From: Nymphaea colorata
Taxonomy: Eukaryota > Streptophyta > Magnoliopsida > Nymphaeales > Nymphaeaceae
Assembly: GCF_008831285.2 (NCBI RefSeq)
Contig: NC_045144.1
Location: 2,110,001 to 2,174,000 of the forward strand
Reading direction: 5' to 3'
DNA: 64,000 bases
Shown: one piece after another, positions 1 through 10,061 of the stretch
Layout: the number at the start of each line of letters is the position of its first letter
Numbering within the stretch: position 1 is the stretch's first letter
Made by a program: the position numbers and the translations under genes
Notes under the pieces: generated by a model
Told to the model about the DNA's origin: nothing
The model's input: only the letters and a program-made list of their open reading frames with translations
Database searches by the model: none

Positions 1-1225
1 CGAATACCAAATACAGCATTATGGATCTAGACCTGTATCTCAAGCACAGGAAATGAATTTGATACGTAAGGGCAGCATCAGATCCATATTTTAAGTTTGG
101 ATCTCGAATAAATCGTACATGGAAAATTCATCCGCAACAAGGTCCCATCTGAATTCTTGATCAACATGATGTACGTACGTCTGATGGGTGAATTTGTGAT
201 CCTGAGAGCTACAGATTGCCTTTGAGCATAGGTCTAATAAGATCGTGACGTGGACATTATTGCACCAGAAAGTCAAATCTGGTTCCAGATCCAGTTAAGT
301 TCTGACCCGTTGACGACTCGATCTACACGTAAATAAAGAAACTGATGGGATGCAACGGACTTTCATTCAATATTTGAATTTGCTACTAAATAAATGTCTA
401 CTGTATGGGTTATGGAGGGGTGAATTTTGAGCACAGAAGTCAGCTGCACTAAGGGCGGTTGGTCATTATCCTCTGGCTTACATTGAATAAGGGTATTTTT
501 GTATTAATAAATTATGAAACAAAATTCTGGAAAAATTTTGAGAAAACTGTGGATAAAGATTTTCTTCTTTGAGCATTTACTTTTTGGAAATTAAATAAAT
601 CGAAAGGATTAATAGAGGCAAACAATTTGCTCAAGATATTGCTATAATTAATAGTCGAAAAAACTAAAAGGAAGAAGTTTTCAAAATTTAAAGGCAACAA
701 AGCCTATTTTTTTTAGAGTTATGAAAAATCCAAACTTTTGGTTTCTTTGAGGGCCAATGTGTAAACTTATATTTTTCCAAGTCAAATTTAAGTTATTATT
801 TATTTTATTGAAAAGGTAGCTACTACTACTTTTATACACGATATCTTTTAGAACGATTAATGATCAGAAGCAGAATATCTTAATTTTTTACTCAGTTAAG
901 ATAGTCAATCAGTTGATTTTGCCATCTAATATTGATCTATCTCGACCAATATCATCCATCATTTCGGCCATTTCTATATCGATTTTTTGAAATCCAGCTG
1001 CTCGGGTGGATGAGAAATGCTCAAAATTATTTGCACAAAAAAAAAAAAAAGAATCGATAAAAGTGGATGTACCAATCGCACTTCATTTATGAGGAATCAA
1101 ATTAACTCAATGCTCGTGTCGTCATCCCTGGTAGGGTCACGACCACTTGTGATTATTTCTAGTCAGCCCGGCTGGATAAGGAGCCGTGCTCGGGCTGGTC
1201 CGATACCAAAAACCCGGGCCCAAGC
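1..1225. other. Intergenic, no gene seen
   Basis: AT-rich DNA with only short scattered open frames and no recognisable domain. The last 90 bases, rich in GGGC/CCCGG words, look like part of an older element that was later split by the small hAT element starting at 1226, because similar GC-rich words resume at 1831. Confidence 0.5.
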
Positions 1226-1822
1226 CAGTGGCGGAGCCAGACAAGTTTTCTAGAGGGGGCACCCATTCATAGATTTTCACATACGAAGGGGCACTCACAA
1301 AACAAATATTTAAAGATATTAATGTAAAAATAAACAAACATTGAGGGATGTTTGGCGAAGCTTTGATCTCCTCATTCCTCAAGTGCGATTAGATCGCCAA
1401 ACAAAAATCCTTCATAAATTAGACAAATTTCAAAACTGAAACTCATTATAGGAAAATCCTATACGTTAAGTGCTACTGCTATCAGATTCACCACTTCTTC
1501 TTAATTTTCCACTAATAGTTAGGAAAAGAAACAAAAAAGCAGAAGTCAGGAGCAGCAGAGGCAGAGGAGACGGAAGCGATTAAATGCCAAACTCTCGGAC
1601 ATTTACTCCGTGGCCTGCCGCCAGCGATTTCGGTGTTGGCTTATCGAAAATCCCTGAACGAGATGCTCGCAGTAACCTCGCCTGGAGGCTGAGGAAAACG
1701 GTGGGGCGCGACCCAATTCTGGCATGGGCAACTGCCAAAACATGCCTTGAAGCTCCGCATGTGAAGCTCCTTTTCACATGGAGCTTTATTGGGCTGGCGT
1801 GGGCAGCGTAGCTCCGCTACTG
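1226..1822. mobile_element. Non-autonomous hAT-type MITE, 8-bp TSD
   Basis: A 597-bp element. It begins CAGTGGCGGAGCCA and ends with the inverse of CAGTAGCGGAGCTA, giving imperfect terminal inverted repeats. It is flanked on both sides by the identical octamer GCCCAAGC (1218-1225 and 1823-1830), the target duplication length typical of hAT transposition. It contains no transposase, so it would need one supplied in trans. Related termini occur at 11980-12155 and 56118-56278, so this is a small family. Family assignment rests on TSD length and TIR shape only. Confidence 0.7.
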
Positions 1823-1830
1823 GCCCAAGC

Positions 1831-2328
1831 TTGACCCGATCATTTAAACCTGAGCCCGAGTCTAGCTCGGGCCCGGTTCGATTAAATTAAAAAATATATT
1901 TTTAATAAAAAATAATATATAAATATAATTAATCATAATAAAATATTATATATATATATATATATAACTTAGTAAAATAAATATTACAAAAATTTTCGAG
2001 ATCACCCAGCTTTACCAGGCTCAATCGAGCTGCCTTGATAAATTATCGGCAGGCCCGTTAAATCTGGCCCATGCTCAAATCTGGCCGAATATTAGGTAAT
2101 TGCCAAGGATCCAACCCGTTACACAACCTTACTCGTCGCTCACTCAAGTATTCAAACAACCACAATGTATTTTTACTACAATTGAATCAGATAATTCTGG
2201 ACCAACCAAGGCCAATCAGACCAAATATGGCTTGAGTCAGTATCAAGTTAGGTTCCACCTCACCCAAACATTGACTCTACATAAATTTATAAGCCATTCG
2301 AGTTGACTCAACCGTTCTCAACTATGAA
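1831..2328. other. Intergenic, degenerate GC-rich element remnant
   Basis: Contains CCCGAG/GGGCCC words, an AT-rich stretch with a short (AT)n run near 1945-1965, and no credible coding frame. Probably the right half of an older transposon interrupted by the 1226-1822 insertion. Confidence 0.4.
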
Positions 2329-3075
2329 TAAGCATGGGCACCGGGCCGGGCCACCGCCAGGTACCCGGTACCCGGCCCGACTCGGGCCCGGGCCTTGAAA
2401 TTTTGAGTTTCGGGCTTTTTTTTCTGATCCCGGCCCGGCCCGGTAATTAACGGGCCAGGCTCGGGCCTCCGACTGTGATTATCGGGGGTTCGAAAAGCCC
2501 GACAACAAATTTATTTTTTTTTCAAAAATAAATAGAGTTAGGGAGTCAGGATTTTCTTCCTCTTCTTTTCGCTGTTTTGCTGAAGACCGAAGTAGATGTT
2601 TGAGGTTACAAACTTGCAAGCACTAAAGGAGGGCCGGCAAAGAGCAACATAGAAAGAAGGCCGTGGGGAGTCCGCTGTAGACGGCAGAGGTTGGTGGTGG
2701 GAAGTGGATGGCAGCGGCTGGCTTCCATTGCTCAGTTCCATATGAACTCTTTTCGATATTGGAGTTAGGGTTGGGAAGGGTTAGGGTTTTCAAAAACTTG
2801 AGAAGGGGGAAAAAATGAAGAAAAGAAAAGCCTGGCCCGACTCGGGCCCGGACCTGACCCACCCAAAAGCCCAGTCCAGCCCACCCGGCCCGTTAATAAT
2901 CGGGCCGGGCCGGGTCTCGGTTATAAATCAAAGCCCGAGGCCGATATTGCATGGGCCCGGCCCGGCCCGTTTCTAAATGGGTCGGGCCTCGGGCTGGCCC
3001 GTTTCTAATACCGGGCTTCGGTTTTTGTAATTTTATCGGGCCGGCCCCGCCGACCCGGCCCGATGCCCTACCTTA
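2329..3075. mobile_element. Non-autonomous hAT element with GC-rich ends
   Basis: A 747-bp element flanked by the direct repeat ACTATGAA (2321-2328 and 3076-3083; a ninth base also matches). Its ends are inverted repeats: the left starts TAAGCATGGGCACCGGG and the right, read inward, TAAGGTAGGGCATCGGG. The subterminal 100-200 bases on each side are dense in GGGCC/CCCGG words, the clustered subterminal motif organisation expected of hAT elements. No transposase frame is present. The centre is an ordinary AT-rich spacer. Confidence 0.7.
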
Positions 3076-3083
3076 ACTATGAA

Positions 3084-3826
3084 GCTCATCCTAGAGCAAG
3101 CCGCAGGCCACCGTAATAAAGGGAAGAAACTAAGCCCCTATTGGGAAAATAACATTATTCACCACGTTTGCCTCCTTAAGAAGTCGTTTTGTTGAAATAC
3201 GTCTAGTAGGTAGGAAAGGACATCCAAAAGCGGTGTAACCATAGTTTTGGGGGTGAGGAAAATTGCCCACACTAACTAAAAAAAACTTTTTATTTTTATA
3301 TTGACATTTTTGAGTAATTTTTTTGATTTATTGATGCTCTTTTAAAATTTTGTACCCAATGCTTCTATGGCTCCGTCACTTAGATGATGGAAGTAAGGGA
3401 CGGATAGGGAGAATGAAAAGGTGTTCTACTACATTCGTGTAACGATTTCTAGCGCACCTTACCCGTAAATGGCCGAGGGAGGTGTCGGCTGGTGTGAATA
3501 AAAAATGCCTTATTTATATGTTTTCAATTTTTATTTATTTGTACATAAGTACCCTTAAAGTTTAAAACTTCAAATTATAATTGTCATGTAGCCACAATTT
3601 TCTGGGTCCCCCAGTGACGCTCGTACTGATGATCGAACCAGCAAGTATTAGTTTTGATGCGTATCCCAAGTACATATGCTTTGTCAAGTGGGACGGCCAG
3701 AACTTTTAGTATGACCACACAAACATGTAGTTTGTAATCTGCTCACGTGCAATTATATATAATTATACGTGCGATTATATGCCAATATATGTTTTCATAT
3801 GAGGATTTTCAACGGAAGGACAAATG
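3084..3826. other. Intergenic, no gene seen
   Basis: Low-complexity AT-rich DNA between two hAT insertions. No recognisable domain, RNA gene or element terminus. Confidence 0.5.
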
Positions 3827-3834
3827 CCCCCTAG

Positions 3835-3846
3835 TAGGGCTGCACA
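3835..3846 (+). repeat. hAT left terminal inverted repeat
   Basis: TAGGGCTGCACA immediately inside the CCCCCTAG target duplication. It is identical to the inverse of 9320-9331. Confidence 0.9.
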
Positions 3847-4075
3847 CGAGCCGAGTCGAGCTCGAGCTTGCCCAGCTCAAGCTTGACTCGACTCAACGAG
3901 CTCGAGCTCGACTCGAACTCGACTCAACGAGCTCGAGCTCGAGCTCGACTCGAACTCGAGTCGAGCTGCCTAACACAAGCTCGAGCTCGACTCGATTAAC
4001 ATTGTCGAGCTCGAGCTCGACTCGATTAACATTGTCGAGCTCGAGCTCGACTCGATTAACTCGAGTACAGAAAAG
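3847..4075. repeat. hAT left subterminal repeat array
   Basis: Repeated GAGCTCGAGCTCGACTCGA words, including near-identical units containing GATTAACATTGTCGAG. Known hAT elements carry clustered subterminal motifs bound by their transposase; this block and its mirror at 9140-9318 fit that role (inference). The long open frames here are products of the repeat, not genes. Confidence 0.75.
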
Positions 4076-4291
4076 TTCTTGCTCAAAATATAAGATGAAG
4101 ACATGAAGTTAACTCGCTTAACTCGATTAGACTTTGGATGTAAACGTGGAAAATACATACATATCTAATTTATGCGACGGACATTAACGGAGACCATTAT
4201 GAATTGAGAATTACGTATTTTCAACTGAGAAATGGCACCGAAAGATGGGTCTCCTATAGTCTCGAGTACACAAAAGTTCATTTTATATCAT

Positions 4292-7200
4292 TTACACAGG
4301 TAGATCAAAATATAAGATGAAGTTATTTGCTTCATCAAGGTAGTCCACATCAAGATCACTGGAACCATCAAAATTTCCAAACATAAACCCCAGGAGTCGG
4401 TTCCCTCCATTGCCTTCTTCATATTCATCATCATCATCATCATCTGCAAAATACATGTTTGATAAATTAATAAGGAACATACGAAATACAAGCAAATCCC
4501 CACACACAAACACAAGCATGATCTTCCAAAATATTCATCATGTTCCAGCAACAAGTTACAAAAATGTCCTATTAGCACCAAAAGTTTGATATGAAACAAT
4601 AAAGTGGTCAGCTACAGGACATGCACCACATCAGTCATACTATCAGATGAAAGTTTATGTTCAGATGATGCAACCACTGAACCTGAATCGAGGCAGCTTG
4701 TGCTCCAATCAGTTTAACAGTTAAGTTCCTGGGGAGGTAGATATCGGTAATAACTACAGCAAAAAATTTTCTAACGTGGTAGATAGATCAGCAGATGCCG
4801 ACTTCATTTCTTCCTTTTATTTGAGGGTTCTTCCATTCTGTCTCGCGGTTCTTTTCTACAGGACATGCACTACATCAGCCATACTACTTGTGTATATGAT
4901 GCCAAAAAAACCACATGGTATGGAATATGATCAGGTTTCCAGTTATTGTGTTTCATCAAGTTCCCATTCTATAAATATTAGCATCACATTGCTCTTGCCA
5001 GTCTGTATAAAAGTCTATAGAAGACGTAACAGGGAAACTAGTTTTGAGCATCAAACAAAACTGCTACTGGTAATAATTATACCACATAAGCTGCAGGACT
5101 TGTGAAGAACTTGAGAAAGCAGCAGAGGGGAAGAATACTCTGAAGTAAAAGCAGTAACCTAATATTTCCTATTCTTCATGCCAACCACTCCCACTCCCAA
5201 CTTTCTCCAGTGAAGATAACCTTTCTATGTACTTTGAAGCTCTTCTAAAGGCATCTCTTTTCATCATCAGGGATTTAAAACAGAATGAATATACCTATGG
5301 CAAACTGAAAAGATAAAGCACAAAATAAGGAGTTACTTATACCTTGGAGCCTCTCCAACAGCAGGACAAAATATTTTGAACATACCCAAACCAGCACTAA
5401 AGGTAAAAAAGGGTATGGAATATCCAAAGAAAAATGTGAGTCGAAAAGCAAAAACCAACATACGAATATTTTCAGGAACATCTTTTACATCATAAACTAA
5501 AGCCTGTTCACCTTTCACCATTCATCATAAACATTATTAGAATTTAGAACCATATATTTGTATATAAGTATGTTTGCCTCAAGGTAAAAATCAAGCATCT
5601 AAGAACAAAACAATAACTGAACTTAGAACAATACCTAATATTTTGACAGGTTGTATGCATAATATGTTGGAATTGATGTTGAATCATGTCATGCAATCTC
5701 ATCTTCAGCAGTACCCTACAAAAAAAACCAACAATAGTTGATAAGTAAACAACTTCTATAACATATAAGCATAAAATAAACATGATAAAACTTAAATATA
5801 CATGCATTTTGGTACTTACCTTTAGCAATACCGGTACAAGATTCATAGGGTCCCCAAACTGTTTTATCCAATCGCCTGCACAAACTAATTCTTCTACTGT
5901 CTTCGGGCTCAATGAACTCCTAGATTTATCCACAATTCGACATCCAGTACTAAAAGCAGATTCAGAGGCAACTGTAGTGATAGGAATACACAATATATCT
6001 CTTGCCATATGTGATAAAATTGGGTATTTCAGTTCTTTATCTTTCCACCAAATTAATATATCAAACGAATCATGAGCTTTAACATCACATTTGAGCAATC
6101 CATCTTCTAAATAAATATCAAGCTCAGACTTTGAAGCTTGAAAATGAACATTGTCTGCTTTATTTAAAAAGCTAAAAAATCTTATGCTACTTCTATTGGA
6201 GTTGCTACATGATGAGTCAATTCCTCTCATAAAAGTAGTAGCATCACTTTCAACATCTTTATTTAAACCATCAATTTTTGCAGTGTAGCTGTTATAAAGT
6301 CCTTGCATTGTACTTCTTACTAATGTCATATGTTTTTCTTTTTCTTCTATTTGACAAAAAGTCTTTGAAAGACAAAGTCTGTTAAACTCAACTTTATCCT
6401 TGGATCTAGTATCGAAGCAATAGCCATTAATATGTTGCAGGAACTCCAATACTTATCAAATTTTTCTTTCATTTTGAATGCCATTCTCTTCAAAAAGCTA
6501 GACCCATTTGTAACTCCTTCTTGTAATAATTCTTGAACCCCCCAAATTTATAAGAAAAATAGGTTTGCTGTAGGATACTTCGACCCTGAAAAAAGAACAG
6601 AAACATTATAAAATGCTTCAAGAAAAGAACATATTTTTTGTACTCTCTCTCATTCTTCTGCATCTAACAACCAAGTAAAACCAACATCTTCCATAGCATA
6701 TCTATCAAAAACATGTCTATACATAAGTGCAACTTCCAACATCAAGTAAGTAGAATTTCATCTAGTTGAAACATCTAGCACCAACTTCTTTTGACCACGC
6801 ATTTTAAATTCATCAACTATAACCTGAAAGTTGTAAAGTCTTGATGGGGAACATTTTATGTATTTGACAGCCTCTCTGATCTTACCAAGTTCATCTCTAA
6901 TTGCAGACAAACCATCTTGCACCATTAGATTTAGAATATGTGCACAACAACGCACATGAAAAAATTTACCGCCTTGGTATAGACTTACACCACTTTTCTC
7001 TAAAATTTCTTTTAATGTTCTTACAAGAACATCATTGGAAGAAGCATTATCAACCGTAATTGAGATGATCTTCTTTTTTATTTCTCATTCTTGAATATTT
7101 TTAGCAATCACATTTGCTAGATTCTTTCCTGTATGAGGTGGTTCGACTTGGCTAAATCCAATTATACGCTTTTGAAGTGTCCAAGAATGATCTATGAAGT

Positions 7201-7520
7201 GAGCTGTAATGGAAATATACCCAATTTGTTGGTTAGACGTCCACATATCTGTTGTCAAAGCAACGGAAGGAACTCTTTTAAAATATTCATTCAATTTCTT
7301 TTTTTCGACCTCGTATAAATTTGTGACATCTCTGTTCACTGTTGTCCTTGAAATGGGTACCCAATTTGGAAAAGCAAGCATCATTAAAAATCTAAACCAG
7401 CAATGTTCAACCATATTGAAGGCATACTCATGACAAACTACCATCTTTGCTATTATCTCTTTATTTTTTCAGGATCAAGTTTGGCACCCTTACTCATTGC
7501 TTCCTTTGTAACCCCAAAGC
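4292..7520 (-). pseudogene. hAT transposase pseudogene (RICESLEEPER/DAYSLEEPER-like)
   Basis: Decayed transposase read right to left. 7444-7085 encodes the N-terminal core with ALTTDMWTS (first catalytic Asp region) and ISITAHFID. Across a TGA at 7087-7085 the same frame continues with ITVDNASSND and RCCAHILNLMVQDG, down to a second TGA at 6760-6758, just after LDVSTR. Both stops sit where the family usually has Trp. The DPR-type segment near 6400-6540 is in a different frame from the next block, placing a frameshift near 6360. 6449-5544 holds the hAT dimerisation domain (residues about 107-196; PITTVASESAFSTG, SLSPKTVEELVC). A further frameshift lies near 7470. An acidic last exon (4443-4292, DDDDDDEYEE) follows a good TTTTGCAG acceptor. 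No BED zinc finger was found. It is not functional as it stands. Confidence 0.85.
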
Positions 7521-7924
7521 TCAGAGTATTTTGTCTTTATTAATAGTATTTTCTCTTGGTGAAGACATTATGTAGTATTCTTCTCTTGGTGAAGACAATC
7601 TGTAATACAATAATTACCTTATATATGCCTCAAACAACATGAATACATATGCTCGTGCACACACTTATGCCTGAAAACATACACATGGGCATGCAGGAAG
7701 AAACAAATGATTCAAAGTTCTTTGAAGAAATAAAACGAAAAAATCATAAAAATTACCTTGAACATAAAATTTTTCTACAAGGAACTGTTGCATAAATTTG
7801 TCTCAAAGGAAGCATGCAATAAATCAATAACTATATAACAACTAAAGCAGATTGAATCACAATCGACTGGATTCCATTTGAACAAACATATCCGAAACAT
7901 GCCCATCTAGACATAGCCATTGAT

Positions 7925-8020
7925 ATTCCTGAAAACTGCTACATAGCACGTGAAGTAAAAGAGTAATGAAAATGAAGATAATGAATCTACTGGAAACTGC
8001 TACATAGCACGTGAAGACAA
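7925..8020. repeat. Short tandem duplication inside hAT element
   Basis: GAAACTGCTACATAGCACGTGAAG occurs in near-identical form near 7930 and again near 7991, about 60 bases apart. It lies in the presumed leader of the transposase gene. Confidence 0.6.
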
Positions 8021-8229
8021 AACAAAGAAAACAACCAAATATCAACATCAAAAAGGAATGAATCTACTGGATTTACCAAGGCAGATCAGACTTGCATACC
8101 GCAGGCTTTGCTCTTCTTCGGGTAAGTGGGTAAAGGCGAGTTCCAGGCTTCCAGCTCCACCACCTAATATTATTGCAGCAGAAGGTCTGCACATTCAAGT
8201 TTGAAACCCAAGTTAGAGCAAGTAAACCA

Positions 8230-8830
8230 GATAAGGGGAAATGCAACAGATGCCTCTGACTAAGGCAGCAGCGGGAAAAATCAGTTGGGGGGAGGAAGAA
8301 GAAGAAGAACGACAAGAAGAAGAAGAACGACAAGAAGAAGAAGAAAGGAAGGCTGAGCCGCTGAAGGGGTACCTGGCGTGAAGGCTGGAGTAGGAGTCTA
8401 GCAAGAGTGAGAGGGACGCGCCTGAGGCTGTGAGGCAGCAACAACGAGAGATGGGGAAAGGCGACAGATGCGTCGTCTGACTGAGGCAGCAGCGGCATTT
8501 GGGCAAAATCAGTTGGGGGGAGGAAGAAGAAGAAGAACGACAAGAAGAAGAAGAAAGGAAGGTTGAAGGGGTACCTGGCGTGAAGGCGGGAGCAGGAGTC
8601 CAACAAGAGTGAGAGGGACTCACCTGAGGCTCTGAGGCAGCAACAACTAGAGAAGGGGAAAGGCGACAGATGCGTCGTCTGATTGAGGCAGCAGTGGCAT
8701 TTGGGCAAAATCAGTTGGGAAGAGGAGGAAGAAGAAGAAAAACAAGGAAGAAACAAAGGTTGAAGAGGTACCTGGCGGCTGGCGTGAAGGCGGGAGTAGG
8801 AGTCCAGCAAGCTGCAAGCTGCAAGCTGTG
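8230..8830. repeat. Three-copy GAA-rich minisatellite inside hAT element
   Basis: A unit of about 200-228 bp starting near AAATCAGTTGGG (8278, 8506, 8708) and containing expanded GAAGAAGAAC tracts, GGTACCTGGCGTGAAGG and GAGGCAGCA is repeated three times. It lies at the 5' side of the minus-strand transposase gene, probably upstream or leader sequence. The length difference between copies comes mainly from the GAA tract. Long open frames on the minus strand here (Ser/Leu-rich) are repeat artefacts. Confidence 0.8.
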
Positions 8831-9139
8831 AGGTCAGGCAGCAGCAGCCAGCAGCGAGAGTGGGGCGGGGCGTGGGGGCCAGCGGCAAGAGAAGGCGCCG
8901 GCGGCACGCAGCAAGCCAGCAACGGTCGGTCTGCGACTTTGCGGAGCAGCGGAAGAGAGGGAGCCTCTCATCGATGGAAGAGGGGAAGAGCAGAGGGCGC
9001 GGGATTGAGAAGACGAGAGCCAAGGGAGAGAGCACAGTGACGGCGGGGGATTCAAAATTGAGATTAGACGATAAAGACGAGAGCCAAAGAAAAATTTTAA
9101 CCCTAAACCGCTGAACCGGTTTCGAAAACCGGTTCATCT

Positions 9140-9318
9140 AATTTTGAATTAACGAGTCGAGTCGAGTTTAAACGAGTCGAGTTCGTGCAACTCGAACTCG
9201 ACTCATTTATTGACTCGAGCTTAAGTTTCAGCTCGAACTCAACTCGTTTATAAATGAGTCGAGCTCGAGCCGAGCTTTTTCGAGCGAGTTCGAGTCGAGC
9301 CCGAGTTGGCTCGACTCG
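9140..9318. repeat. hAT right subterminal repeat array
   Basis: Clustered GAGTCGAGT, CTCGAACTCG and GAGCTCGAG words next to the right terminus, mirroring the left-hand array. Confidence 0.75.
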
Positions 9319-9319
9319 T

Positions 9320-9331
9320 TGTGCAGCCCTA
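9320..9331 (-). repeat. hAT right terminal inverted repeat
   Basis: TGTGCAGCCCTA, the exact inverse of the left terminus, followed directly by the second CCCCCTAG at 9332-9339. Confidence 0.9.
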
Positions 9332-9339
9332 CCCCCTAG

Positions 9340-10061
9340 CATATAACATCGTTACTCTCGTTTTCTATTGGGGTAATTTTTTGTTTCATAAATTAATTAA
9401 TAAATATTTCAAAATATAAAACTTATTTTTTCCAACCCCACGCGCTGGCACTGCTTAGGTTTGGAGCTGATACCTGGCTGATTCCAATAATGTAGCACCT
9501 AACTCGAGTTCTATCTTTAAATGAAAAAGCCAAAAAAGAAACATGGCAGATAAAAGAATATTCCAGAAAGGTAGGTGGTTACGAGTGAATTGATACTTTA
9601 CTTTGGGTGACAAGTGCAATAAGTTCCTTCAAGTAATTGACCGAGAGCGGTATTATAATGGTAAGTCAAACAGACATCAGGTTTGAACAAAAGGAGGGCT
9701 GCGTCGTAAGAAGAATAGTAAACCAGGCGGGCCGGAATCGTAGTGATGGTGAGTGTTGAAGTCTTCTCCTCCCCACAAAAGCTTTGGAGGTAAAACCCAG
9801 TGGGCACGTTCCTCTCCCTTCCCAATGTCTTTTCGATAACTTGTGCACTGGGTTGTGAGTTTTAACCAGGGAAGCTGCATCGGCATCTTCCCCCACCGGG
9901 CCCCTTCTATCCCGCAGCCCACCCTTTCCCTATATTTTCCTGGCAGCACATGGCCTCCAGGTCATAGCAGACCTCACCACCTCCCGGCTGCTATCTCGTT
10001 CGAACATTCATCACCATCATTCTTCAGATCTCTCCGTCGCAGATTCGCCATCGCCGGAGAC
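9340..10061 (+). promoter_or_regulatory. Upstream region and 5' UTR of the GT14 gene
   Basis: About 720 bp between the hAT target duplication and the chosen start codon. A weak TATA-like TATATTTT lies at 9931-9938. The frame is open upstream of the chosen ATG, back to 9843, but that part is rich in Pro/His/Ser and unlike the family N-terminus, so it is treated as leader. The hAT insertion ends only about 0.7 kb from the coding start. Confidence 0.45.

Larger units (their letters stand above)
3835..9331 (-). mobile_element. Full-length hAT (Ac/Tam3-type) transposon, inactivated
   Basis: A 5,497-bp element with all structural hallmarks of hAT. The terminal inverted repeat is TAGGGCTGCACA at 3835-3846 and its reverse complement at 9320-9331, with homology continuing imperfectly. 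A perfect 8-bp target duplication CCCCCTAG lies at 3827-3834 and 9332-9339. Both ends carry dense subterminal arrays of GAGCTCGA/CGAGTCGA words. The transposase gene runs on the minus strand from the right end and is broken by stops and frameshifts, so the copy cannot mobilise itself. Whether it can still be moved by a relative is unknown. Confidence 0.9.

Noticed and set aside
3747-4106. 119-codon Ser/Thr/Arg/Leu-rich frame on the plus strand
   Set aside because: Product of the GAGCTCGACTCGA subterminal repeats of the hAT element.
8073-9137. 354-codon open frame on the minus strand
   Set aside because: Its Ser/Phe/Leu-rich sequence is the antisense of the GAA minisatellite inside the hAT element; no domain and repeated wording.
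9843-10061. Upstream in-frame ATG extending the GT14 protein by 73 residues
   Set aside because: The extra residues are unlike the family N-terminus, and the membrane anchor follows naturally from the ATG at 10062.
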